The notes below the pieces were generated by a model. The model ran no database searches and had not been told where the DNA came from. It saw only the letters and a list, made by a program, of their open reading frames with translations. Below, piece by piece: positions 1 through 7,817 of a stretch of DNA of 9,464 nt. Source of the stretch: an uncultured Eubacteriales bacterium. GTDB taxonomy: Bacteria > Bacillota > Clostridia > Oscillospirales > Oscillospiraceae. The DNA lies in the NCBI GenBank assembly GCA_900550585.1, contig URST01000076.1, positions 1 to 9,464 on the forward strand, in the 5' to 3' direction. The number at the start of each line of letters is the position of its first letter. Positions within the stretch are counted from its first letter, which is position 1. The translations under genes were made by a program, and so were the position numbers.

Positions 1-160
1 AAATTTCTCTCGAAAATTTTGTTTTGGGGCTTGACTTTTAATAGTTAGTCTTTCGTGGAATGGAAAGCAGATAGTACCGCCATCATAGCATACATTCTTC
101 CCGAATGCGAGGGGGCAAAACAAATATTTTCCCGGTGGTGCGGCGCGGGGCGGATACGCC

Positions 161-189
161 TTGTCATCCGGGGACGGGCGTGGTATGAT
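161..189 (+). promoter_or_regulatory. Sigma-70-type promoter for the mannose-6-phosphate isomerase gene
   Basis: A -35 box TTGTCA (161-166) and a -10 box TATGAT (184-189) are separated by exactly 17 bases; each differs from consensus at one position. Transcription would begin near 196, leaving a leader of about 30 bases before the ATG at 226. Bases 1-160 upstream hold no recognisable gene. An open frame continues upstream of 226 but has no ribosome site and no homology I recognise. Confidence 0.7.
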
Positions 190-225
190 ACGGGCGATAT
201 CACAACGAAAAGGGGCTGGAGGATC

Positions 226-1194
226 ATGGAACTTACACCGCTGAAGCTGCACCCGTGCTACAAGGACTATCTCTGGGGCGGGGAGCGCCTGCGCAGGGAC
301 TATCACAAGACGGACGCGCCGGACATCACGGCGGAGAGCTGGGAGCTGGCACAGCGGCCGGAGGGCGTCTCCACGGTGGAGAGCGGCCCGCTGGCGGGCA
401 AGACGCCCGATGAGCTGGCGGCGCTGGACAGGGCGGCCTTCTGGGGCACGCGCTGCGCGGAGATGAAGGACTTCCCGCTGCTGGTGAAGCTCATCGACGC
501 CCGGAAGGATCTGTCCATCCAGGTGCATCCCTCCGACGAGACGGCCCTGCGGGAGCAGGGCGAGGCGGGGAAGGCCGAGATGTGGTACATCGTGGACTGC
601 GACGAGGGCGCCGCCATCTACTTTGGCTTCGCCCGGGAGATCACGCCGGAGGAGTTCCGCCGCCGGGCGGAGGACGGCACCATCTGCCAGGTGCTGAACC
701 GGGTGCCGGTGCAGAAGGGCGACACGTTTTTCATCCTGCCCGGCACCATCCACGCCATCTGCGCCGGCATCCTCATCGCCGAGATCCAGCAGAATTCCAA
801 CACCACCTTCCGGGTCTACGACTACCAGCGCCGGGGCGCTGACGGACAGCTGCGGCCCCTGCATCTGGACCGGGCGGCGGCGGTGCTGGACTACGCGCCG
901 CTGGCGGCCCGGGCGTGTGCGCCCCGCGCCGTTGCGGAGCACGGGGGGTACACGGCGGCGGAGCTGTTCGCCTGCGGCTACTTCTCCGTGGAGCGGCTGG
1001 ATGTCCGCACCCGCGCGGCGCTGCACTGCGGCGGCGATTCCTTCCAGCACCTGCTGTGCGTGGCGGGGGAGGGCGCCGTCGTCCACGGCGGCGTCCGGTA
1101 TCTCCTGCGGCAGGGGGACTCGTATTTCCTGCCCGCCGCCCTGGGGGACTGTGCCGTGGAGGGCGCCTGCCGCGTGCTGCTGAGCCGGGTGTGA
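226..1194 (+). CDS. manA: Mannose-6-phosphate isomerase, class I (322 aa)
   Basis: Cytosolic zinc enzyme interconverting mannose 6-phosphate and fructose 6-phosphate, linking mannose use and GDP-mannose supply to glycolysis. The frame shows the class I (cupin) pattern: YLWGG near residue 15, SIQVHPSDE with Gln99 and His101, KAEMWYI with Glu118, and LPGTIHAI with His176. These four are the expected zinc ligands. EIQQNSNTTFRVYDY follows (186-200), with Arg196 at the family's active-site arginine. The length matches the short Bacillus-type enzymes. I chose ATG 226 over the frame opening at 55 because GGCTGGAGG precedes it, the promoter at 161-189 lies directly upstream, and homology starts here (MELTPLKLHPCYKDYLWGG). 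It stands alone as a transcription unit, and the next gene has its own promoter. Function is secure; the symbol follows the Bacillus family. Confidence 0.93.
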   Translation: MELTPLKLHPCYKDYLWGGERLRRDYHKTDAPDITAESWELAQRPEGVSTVESGPLAGKTPDELAALDRAAFWGTRCAEMKDFPLLVKLIDARKDLSIQVHPSDETALREQGEAGKAEMWYIVDCDEGAAIYFGFAREITPEEFRRRAEDGTICQVLNRVPVQKGDTFFILPGTIHAICAGILIAEIQQNSNTTFRVYDYQRRGADGQLRPLHLDRAAAVLDYAPLAARACAPRAVAEHGGYTAAELFACGYFSVERLDVRTRAALHCGGDSFQHLLCVAGEGAVVHGGVRYLLRQGDSYFLPAALGDCAVEGACRVLLSRV

Positions 1195-1211
1195 CCGCAA
1201 CAGACTGTTGC

Positions 1212-1240
1212 TTGTCTGCGGCGGCGATCTGTGCTACATT
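1212..1240 (+). promoter_or_regulatory. Promoter for the HTH/zinc-ribbon regulator
   Basis: TTGTCT (1212-1217), 17 bases, then TACATT (1235-1240), preceded by TGC, so it has the TGn extension of an extended -10 site. Each hexamer matches consensus at four positions. It lies in the 71-base gap between the isomerase stop and the regulator start. The predicted start point is near 1247, giving a very short leader containing AAGGAGGG (1252-1259). Confidence 0.5.
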
Positions 1241-1265
1241 GATGGTATAGCAAGGAGGGTTCTCT

Positions 1266-1706
1266 ATGGATACGAAGGATATGATACGCAGGCTGAGAAC
1301 GGAAAAGGGCCTGTCACAGGATGAACTGGCGGAGAAGCTGTTTGTCACCCGGCAGGCGGTGTCCCGCTGGGAAAACGGCGAGACCACGCCGAATACGGAG
1401 ACGCTGAAGCAGCTTTCCCGGCTGTTTGATGTCTCCATCAACACGCTGCTGGGTGCGCCGCGGCAGCTGGTCTGCCAGTGCTGCGGGATGCCGCTGGAGG
1501 ATGCCACCACAAGCAGGGAGCCGGACGGCACCTTCAACGAGGAGTACTGCAAGTGGTGCTATGCCGACGGCACGTTCAAGTACACCAGCAAGGAGCAGCT
1601 CATCGACTTCTGCGTGGCGCACATGGCCAGCGAGAGCTGGCCGGCGGAGCAGGTCCGCGCCCACATGGAGGCCGTGGTGCCGAACCTGAAGCATTGGAAA
1701 AAGTGA
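1266..1706 (+). CDS. XRE-family HTH regulator with C-terminal zinc ribbon (146 aa)
   Basis: Probable cytosolic DNA-binding regulator. Residues 4-62 form a Cro/C1-type helix-turn-helix: LRTEKGLSQDELAEKLFVTR, then QAVSRWENGETTPN with the typical SRWENG turn, then LKQLSRLFDVSINTLL. Residues 69-102 carry C70-x2-C73 and C95-x2-C98 in the form CCGMPL...YCKWCYADGTF, the pattern of the putative zinc-ribbon family (Pfam zf-ribbon_2). The remaining tail, with WPAEQVRAHMEAVVPNLKHW, is also typical of that family. Start: ATG 1266, six bases after AAGGAGGG. Its own promoter suggests independent expression; no operator is obvious. Target genes and signal are unknown. The ribbon might sense metal or redox state, or be only structural. 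Family call is firm, role is not. Confidence 0.88.
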   Translation: MDTKDMIRRLRTEKGLSQDELAEKLFVTRQAVSRWENGETTPNTETLKQLSRLFDVSINTLLGAPRQLVCQCCGMPLEDATTSREPDGTFNEEYCKWCYADGTFKYTSKEQLIDFCVAHMASESWPAEQVRAHMEAVVPNLKHWKK

Positions 1707-1718
1707 AGCGGTGACAGC

Positions 1719-1747
1719 AAAAGCCCCGGCCGTAATAGCCGGGGGGC
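1719..1747 (-). terminator. Hairpin with T-tract on the minus strand
   Basis: CCCCGGC (1724-1730) pairs with GCCGGGG (1738-1744) around a 7-base loop. AAAA at 1719-1722 gives TTTT after the stem only on the minus strand, so it would stop transcription arriving from the recombinase remnant at 1793-2368. On the plus strand the stem is followed by CATAAG with no T-run, so it would be a weak stop for the HTH gene. Confidence 0.5.
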
Positions 1748-1792
1748 ATAAGAAAGTAATATCACATTTTCGCAGGGAGGGCATGGCTTCGG

Positions 1793-2368
1793 TCATGCCG
1801 TTTCCTGTTTCATCAGTTCTTCCACAGGGTTGGAAATACGGATGTTCTGCCGCCGCTTGCCGCTGCTCTTGCCCGGGGCTTCAATGTAGATCGCCTTGAC
1901 AAGTTCCCGCAGAGCGTAGGGCGTAAGCTCCTGCAAATCCTCGTATTTGTGTGCCCGCTGGATGAACTGTTCCAAATTCTCAATCTGTCGTTCCTGTACT
2001 TCAATATCCTGCTGCAATCTCTAGATTTTCACTTTGAGCTGCGTCTGTTCCTCCTAATAAGGCCTGCTCATCATAGAAAACCGTTCATCCGTAATGCGTC
2101 CTGCCACATTGTCCTCGTAGATACGGATAAACAGCCGATCAAGTTCCGTCAACCGCTTCTCTGCCTGTGTCAGACACTTCCTGTGTCCGCGGATGGCTTC
2201 CTCACTGGACGGCCGGAGCTTTTGTTCCGTGACCTCCCGGAAGTGCTTTTCATACCGTGTCACATAGAAGATGACCGTTTTCATGTGCATACAGACCAAT
2301 TGATCCAACACAACCGCTCGGATGAAGTGTGCCGAACAGCTTCCCGTGCTGCTGCGGTAGAGACATAT
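1793..2368 (-). pseudogene. 3' remnant of a large serine recombinase, with two in-frame amber stops
   Basis: Read on the minus strand, one continuous frame encodes the middle and C-terminal part of a transposon-type large serine recombinase (TnpX/Tn4451-like, with a DUF4368-type tail). SCSAHFIRAVVLDQL fits the recombinase-domain end. ELDRLFIRIYEDNVAGRITD is the highly typical coiled-coil lead-in. LTPYALRELVKAIYIEAPGK followed by SSGKRRQNIRI is the C-terminal signature. The frame is broken by TAG at 2054-2056 and TAG at 2021-2023. The ten codons between them (EEQTQLKVKI) still read as recombinase, so these are point nonsense changes rather than frameshifts. Upstream the frame meets TGA at 2369-2371, and the catalytic serine domain and most of the recombinase domain (roughly two thirds of a protein of about 500-560 aa) are missing. 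It is a dead relic of an integrative element. Family assignment is from memory of the motifs. Confidence 0.82.
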
Positions 2369-2488
2369 TCAAAACTTTGTGATTGGTGCTGTTTGCGTCA
2401 GCAAATTGCATCAATCGCAAAGTCCGCAGGGATAACCGCAAAGCGGCGCAAGGGGTGCAGCGCCTTGTACGGAACGAAGTGACGCAAA

Positions 2489-2518
2489 ACAGCCCGGACA
2501 CCTGAATGTCCGGGCTGT
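2489..2518. repeat. Perfect 12-bp inverted repeat
   Basis: ACAGCCCGGACA (2489-2500) and TGTCCGGGCTGT (2507-2518) are exact reverse complements around the 6-base loop CCTGAA. No T-run follows on either strand, so it is not a clear terminator. It lies 12 bases from the next inverted repeat. Confidence 0.8.
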
Positions 2519-2530
2519 CTGCCTCGCAGA

Positions 2531-2571
2531 GCGCACTTTTATACAGGGCTTGACCCTGTATAGAAGTGCGC
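2531..2571. repeat. 18-bp near-perfect inverted repeat
   Basis: Left arm 2531-2548 (GCGCACTTTTATACAGGG) pairs with right arm 2554-2571 (CCCTGTATAGAAGTGCGC) around the 5-base spacer CTTGA. The single mismatch would be a G-U pair in RNA. CCCTTTC follows, with only three T's, so termination would be inefficient. Alternatives are a relaxase or recombinase site belonging to the lost element. The sequence alone does not decide. Confidence 0.75.
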
Positions 2572-2655
2572 CCTTTCATTCTGAATGGCTTTGAAGTGGC
2601 GGGCAAACTGGAAGTTGTCAAGTTGTCAAGGAGAAAAATTTTTCGAAGAAGAACC

Positions 2656-2684
2656 TTGACTTTTGATAATTAATGATATATTAT
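2656..2684 (+). promoter_or_regulatory. Promoter of the PerR-type regulator / queD-like operon
   Basis: TTGACT (2656-2661), 17 bases, TATTAT (2679-2684); each box is one base from consensus. The -10 box lies inside the 15-base operator at 2674-2688, so repressor binding there would block RNA polymerase. The expected start point is about 2691, some 20 bases before the coding region. Confidence 0.7.
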
Positions 2685-2688
2685 ATCA
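2674..2688. promoter_or_regulatory. Fur/PerR-type 7-1-7 operator
   Basis: TGATATA-T-TATATCA is a perfect 7-1-7 inverted repeat, the geometry of Fur and PerR boxes. It matches the core Fur box TGATAATnATTATCA at 10 of 14 defined positions. A further exact half-site TGATAAT lies at 2664-2670 and a partial one, ATATCAAT, at 2700-2707. Because it covers the -10 box of the gene coding a PerR-type protein, autorepression is the natural reading. Confidence 0.65.
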
Positions 2689-2710
2689 ATAAGAAAACAA
2701 TATCAATAAG

Positions 2711-3121
2711 GTGAACACTATAGCACGACGTAATACGATCCAACGCTCCTTAGTCTTGGAAGCAGTGAATACATTGCATTGTCATGCCACAGCAGACGAG
2801 GTTTATGAAGAAATCATCAAGGAGCATCCGACGATCAGCAAGGCAACCGTATATCGAAATCTGAATCTGTTATCTGAAATGGGTGAAATCCGCCGGCTTG
2901 AAATTCCAGGGAGTGCCGACCGTTTCGACCATATCAGCCGCATCCACTACCATGTGAAATGTGAAATTTGCGGGCGCGTCTTTGATGTGGACATGGATTT
3001 TATCACTGGCCTTGAGAAAGGGATCAAGGATACCCATGGATTTGACCTCACCGGTTATGACATCATCTTTCATGGTATCTGTCCAGAATGCAAGAAACAG
3101 CAGGATTCCGTTCAGGAATAA
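2711..3121 (+). CDS. PerR-type Fur-family metalloregulator (136 aa)
   Basis: Cytosolic metal-dependent repressor, probably peroxide- or iron-sensing. The winged-helix domain includes ATADEVYEEI and the recognition segment TISKATVYRNLNLLSEMGEI. All five ligands of the regulatory metal site in Bacillus subtilis PerR are present at a constant offset of 12 residues: His25, Asp73, His79, His81 and Asp92 (PerR H37, D85, H91, H93, D104). Aspartate rather than glutamate at the last position is the PerR-type choice. The structural zinc site is C84-x2-C87 and C124-x2-C127. The N-terminal helix is about 12 residues shorter than in B. subtilis. The start is uncertain. GTG 2711 has no ribosome site at proper distance, whereas AAGGTG (2708-2713) is ideally spaced for the ATA codon at 2720, which would give M-A-R-R-N-T. 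It forms an operon with the queD-like gene 62 bases downstream. Mn/Fe-dependent peroxide sensing is inferred; Zur or Fur behaviour is not excluded. Confidence 0.9.
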   Translation: MNTIARRNTIQRSLVLEAVNTLHCHATADEVYEEIIKEHPTISKATVYRNLNLLSEMGEIRRLEIPGSADRFDHISRIHYHVKCEICGRVFDVDMDFITGLEKGIKDTHGFDLTGYDIIFHGICPECKKQQDSVQE

Positions 3122-3183
3122 ATTCACTTCGGAAAAGCGCGGAAACGAGCATTTTCATAAATCAAATTTTTAGGAGGGTTATC

Positions 3184-3750
3184 ATGCGAAGCATTACTAA
3201 GTTGGACCTGCAGTACGCACACCGTTTTTATGGTTTCAAAGGAGAGGCCCAGTATCTGCATGGACATACCGGCGTTCTGACCATCGAAGTTGAGGACACT
3301 GTTGAACCGGGCGTGAATATGGTCTTCCCCTGCAACGAAATTCAGAAGACGGCATGGGAGGTTCTGAAGAATTTCGATCATGCTCTGATTCTGCGGGAAG
3401 ACGATCCGTTGCTGCCTGCAATTCTGAAGGTCTATGAAGAGCAGGGAATCAAGGATGGCTCTCCGACCAACAAGATGAAGGGGCCCGCATTCAAGACCGA
3501 ACTCGCCACCGCATATCCTGATTGCCGTCTGGTCGTAACGAAAGAAACCATGACCGTCGAGGGCATGATTAAGATCGTCTATGAACTCCTGAAGGACAGG
3601 CTGAATATCGCCAAGCTGACTTTCACCAGCGGCGTGAATGCTGCGTCCCAGGAATACAAGCCGGAAGGCACGAAGGATCGCTGCCCCCTGTGTGGTATCG
3701 CTCTGAACGAAAAAGGCGTATGCCCGAAGTGTGGGTACAAGAAGCAGTAA
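3184..3750 (+). CDS. Divergent QueD/PTPS-family protein with C-terminal zinc ribbon (188 aa)
   Basis: Member of the 6-pyruvoyl-tetrahydropterin / 6-carboxytetrahydropterin synthase family (COG0720), which acts on dihydroneopterin triphosphate in the queuosine or pterin pathways. Visible are the zinc histidines His13 (YAHRF) and His26/His28 (LHGHTG), the Asp65-His66 pair (NFDHALI), and Glu121 in VTKET, the usual pterin-anchoring glutamate. The nucleophilic cysteine four residues before HGH in QueD is Ala22 here, and the conserved DF after the second strand reads PC (FPCNE), so standard QueD chemistry is doubtful. Residues 167-183 add C-x2-C-x9-C-x2-C (CPLCGIALNEKGVCPKC), a zinc ribbon absent from ordinary QueD. 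Start ATG 3184 follows TAGGAGGGTT. It is probably cotranscribed with the PerR-type gene; no other queuosine or folate gene is nearby. Family is firm, reaction unknown. Confidence 0.85.
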   Translation: MRSITKLDLQYAHRFYGFKGEAQYLHGHTGVLTIEVEDTVEPGVNMVFPCNEIQKTAWEVLKNFDHALILREDDPLLPAILKVYEEQGIKDGSPTNKMKGPAFKTELATAYPDCRLVVTKETMTVEGMIKIVYELLKDRLNIAKLTFTSGVNAASQEYKPEGTKDRCPLCGIALNEKGVCPKCGYKKQ

Positions 3751-3760
3751 TTCCTATGTG

Positions 3761-3809
3761 AAAAAGCAGAACGTCCGAAGAGGCCGCAGATTCTTCGGAC
3801 GTTCTGCTT
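3761..3809 (-). terminator. Shared terminator between convergent rpoD and queD-like genes
   Basis: A perfect 17-bp stem, 3764-3780 (AAGCAGAACGTCCGAAG) with 3793-3809, surrounds a 12-base loop. On the minus strand it is followed by TTTTT (A-run 3761-3765), a proper intrinsic terminator about 90 bases after the rpoD stop. On the plus strand CTTATATT follows, a poorer T-tract, but the stem starts only 13 bases after the queD-like stop and probably ends that transcript too. Confidence 0.85.
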
Positions 3810-3895
3810 ATATTCAACCAGCAGCTTTTTCGGAACATACGCCATACTGTCTTATGAGCATCCGCGTAAGGCCGGGGCTTTTCAGTCGTCGGGGT

Positions 3896-5292
<1,397 letters not shown>

Positions 5293-5296
<4 letters not shown>

Positions 5297-7065
5297 GTTC
5301 GCTTTCCTCCGTAACCTTTCTTGTCTTTATAGGTATCGCGGGCGGCAGCCAGCGCGTCCATGGTGCTGCGGCCGCTGCGTTTTGCACATTCCTCGCGGAT
5401 GATGCGGATATAGTCTGCCAGCGCCTGGGGAGCGTTGGCGGCGGACTCCGGCTTTTGCAGGAGCGTGGTCAGGTGGCTCATCTCCTCCGGCGTCAGCGCG
5501 GCGGACAGCGCCGCCATGCTGCTGCCGCCCCGGCAGCGCCACAGCTCACTGTAAATGCGGCCCAGCAGGGGCGAGGAGAACTCCTCCTCCCGCAAGGGCG
5601 GCTGGTCGGGAAACAGGCTGTCATCCTGCATCAGCAGACGGATGACGCCCTCCTCGGCCATGGCGCTGCGCAGATCGTCGTAGCGGATGGCCCGTTCCGC
5701 GGGCTGGAGACTGCGGCTCAGGTTCAGCTCCTGCCGCTCCCGCAGCTTCCGGTCGCGGGCGGCACGGCGCCGGAAGGCGCGCTGCACCTCCAGCTTCATG
5801 GCCTCCGGCGACAGACCCGCCGTCTGGGCGGCGCGGTTGGTGTACACGTCCCGCTCCACGGCGTTTTCAAGTTTACATAATTCCTCCGCCATCTCCCCGG
5901 CGTAGCCGATGCGCCCCTCGTCGGAGGTGAGGTCATATCTGGCGGCGATCTGGGTCATGCGGAACTCCACGCCGTTCTCGCTGCCGGACAGCAGGTTTTC
6001 AAAGGCGGCGGGGCCGTGGTTTTTAATGAAGTCGTCGGCGTCCTGCTTGGTGGGCTTGCCATCCACCATGCGGTTAGGCAGCTTCAGGACCTTGACGGTA
6101 AATTCAGAGTTGTTCAGCAGCTCCAGCGCCCGCTGGGTGGCCAGCTGACCGGCGTTGTCGTTGTCGTAGCACAGCACCAGCTCCTTGGTAAAGCGGCTGA
6201 GCAGGCGGGTCTGCTCCACGGTGAGGGCCGTGCCCATGGAGGCCACGGCGTTGTCGAACCCGGCCTGATGCAGCGTCACCACGTCCAGATTGCCCTCGCA
6301 GAGGATGATGTTGGGCCGCTTCGTCTTTTTGGCCAGGTTCAGGCCGTAGAGGATACGCCGTTTACTATATGTAATGGTTTCAGTGGTATTCATGTACTTC
6401 GGCTCAGAGTTGTCGATGACGCGGCTGCCGAAGCCCAACACGTCGCCCCGCGTGTCGATGACCGGCAGCATCAGCCGGTTGCGGAACTTGTCGTACAGCT
6501 GGCCGTTCTTGCCGTTGACCACCAGCCCGGCGGCCAGCAGCTCCTGCTTGGAGTAGCCCTTACGGGTCATGGCGGTGAGCAGGCCGTCCCACCGGTCGGG
6601 AGACGCGCCCATGCCGAAGCGGACGGCAATGCCCCTGCGTATCTGGCGCTTGTCCAGATAGGCCTGCACCGCCGCGCCCTCCGGGGAGCACAGCAGGTCG
6701 TAGTACCAGCGGGCCGCGTCCCGGTTCAGGTCCAGCACCCGGCGGCGCAGCTTGTCCGCGCCGCTCTGTTCTTCCTCCTCCGGCACCGGCAGGTTGGCCC
6801 GCTTGGCCAGAAAACGCACGGCCTCGGGGAAGGTGAGGTTTTCGATCTCCATGATGAAATTGATGACGCCGCCGCCCTTTTTGCAGCCGAAGCAGTGATA
6901 GATCTGCTTGTCCGGCGACACGGAGAAGGAGGGCGTTTTCTCGTTGTGGAACGGGCACAGGCCGAACAGGTTGCCGCCCTTGCGCTGCAGTGCGACGTAG
7001 CCGGACACCACATCCACGATGTCGCTGCGGGCGATCAGCTCGTCCAGAAAGCGCTGGTCGAACAC
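5293..7065 (-). CDS. dnaG: DNA primase (590 aa)
   Basis: Synthesises RNA primers for lagging-strand replication at the fork, together with the DnaB helicase. The N-terminal zinc-binding domain shows CPFHNEKTPSFSVSP then HCFGCKKGG, with Cys37, His40, Cys58 and Cys61 (CHC2 pattern). The catalytic core contains the DnaG-typical stretch PKYMNTTET...YSKRRILYGL. The TOPRIM motif is ILCEGNLDVV (Glu257) followed by LCYDNDNAG (Asp301, Asp303); many homologues read DGD where this one reads DND. The C-terminal 130-150 residues would be the helicase-binding domain. I chose GTG 7065 because AAAGGAGGT ends eight bases upstream and homology begins at FDQRFLDELIARSDIVDVV; the frame stays open 25 codons further without a ribosome site. 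First gene of the dnaG-rpoD operon. Length is normal. Confidence 0.96.
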
Positions 7066-7659
7066 GGAAATGTACCTCCTTTCCGAAAACAGGTGTGCAT
7101 GGCGGTGTGCAACATACCACCACATTAGAGTATACCGCAAAAATCGGCTGTTTCCTCTTTTTCTGCGAAAAAATTTTCACCCTATTATAATATATGGCGT
7201 CGCCGGATCATACTATAGCCCCCTGCGGGGCGCAGGAGACGAGACAAGCGCCCTATCGTCCCGGCGGGGCGGTGAAACACCCGCGCCAACGCGCGGCAAA
7301 GTGCCCGCGCCGGGACAAAGCGCCCGCGCCAACCCCGACAACCCCGCGCCGCCCCCGGCGGGGCGCAAAATGCCCCCGCTGGGCGGGCAATTTGTTACAA
7401 ACTGTCCGTCAAAACGCCTTTGTGGGGGAAAGAATTTGCGTTTTTTTGTGAAAAACAGACGAGAAAACAACAATTCAAAGATAAACAAACCTCAAAACGC
7501 GCAAAATGCGGGAGAAACAGGTGTGGTCATGCGGAATAAAAACGCACTAAAAGTTCTGGAAAATGCGTGTTTTGATAAGAAATAAGAACATATCGGAAAA
7601 TTTAATTCTTTTTTAACATTTATTTATGAGTTTTTTCGCATTTGGCGGGGTCAAGTCCC
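7066..7659. other. Long divergent intergenic region
   Basis: No gene is supported here. Next to dnaG the minus strand holds AT-rich sequence with a perfect TATAAT (complement of 7184-7189) but no good -35 at normal spacing, so the dnaG promoter is not fixed. Bases about 7205-7385 are extremely G+C-rich and carry four CCGCGCC copies spaced 19-24 bases apart (7281, 7305, 7324, 7344). From about 7390 it becomes A/T-rich, including the short palindrome TTTGTTACAAA (7391-7401). An open frame runs across on the plus strand (7019-7585), but its translation is Pro/Gly/Arg-rich low complexity then Asn/Lys-rich, changes with base composition, and begins inside dnaG; I regard it as non-coding. Confidence 0.55.
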
Positions 7660-7688
7660 TTGATTTATGCCGCAGATATTGATATACT
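7660..7688 (+). promoter_or_regulatory. Promoter of the surface-protein gene
   Basis: TTGATT (7660-7665), 17 bases, TATACT (7683-7688). The predicted start is near 7695, which leaves a leader of about 120 bases. The leader contains the small hairpin ACAGAA...TTCTGT (within about 7734-7751) and a GC-rich patch CCGCGGGCGCGGCGGG, then a strong ribosome site GGAGGAA (7804-7810) seven bases before the ATG. Confidence 0.65.
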
Positions 7689-7817
7689 GTGACCGTGAAA
7701 GGCGAACCGGACTTTCCGAGTCTGTGAACTACAACAGAATGATGTTTCTGTGGTAGGCCGCGGGCGCGGCGGGAATGGAGAGCCGATCAACAAAATTTTT
7801 TATGGAGGAAATCAAAC

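Larger units (their letters stand above)
2369..2655. other. Non-coding debris of the mobile element
   Basis: No credible gene is seen on either strand between the recombinase remnant and the promoter of the Fur-type gene. The stretch contains two strong inverted repeats (listed separately), an 8-base tandem duplication AAGTTGTC at 2612-2619 and 2620-2627, an orphan ribosome-site-like AAGGAG at 2628-2633 with no start codon at a workable distance after it, and the palindrome GAAAAATTTTTC (2633-2644). It looks like the scar left when internal genes of an integrative element were deleted. Confidence 0.5.

Noticed and set aside
31..60. TTGACTTTTAATAGTTAG as a promoter similar to that of the PerR-type gene
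   Set aside because: The -35 box is good and the resemblance to 2656-2676 is noticeable, but no -10 box lies at 16-18 bases and no gene starts nearby.
55..225. 57-codon N-terminal extension of the isomerase
   Set aside because: No ribosome site at 55, homology begins at 226, and a good promoter lies inside the supposed extension.
2054..2056. Amber readthrough or TAG recoding in the recombinase
   Set aside because: The catalytic domain is missing, so the gene is dead in any case; ordinary nonsense mutation explains the stops.
6016..7128. Long plus-strand open frame opposite dnaG
   Set aside because: It is a shadow of the primase gene: composition-driven Val/Ala/His-rich translation without motifs.
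7281..7350. CCGCGCC copies as a CRISPR array
   Set aside because: The repeats are only 7 bases with short irregular spacing and no Cas genes.
7019..7585. 188-codon plus-strand frame across the divergent spacer
   Set aside because: It starts within dnaG antisense and its amino-acid composition simply follows the local GC shift, with no domain.
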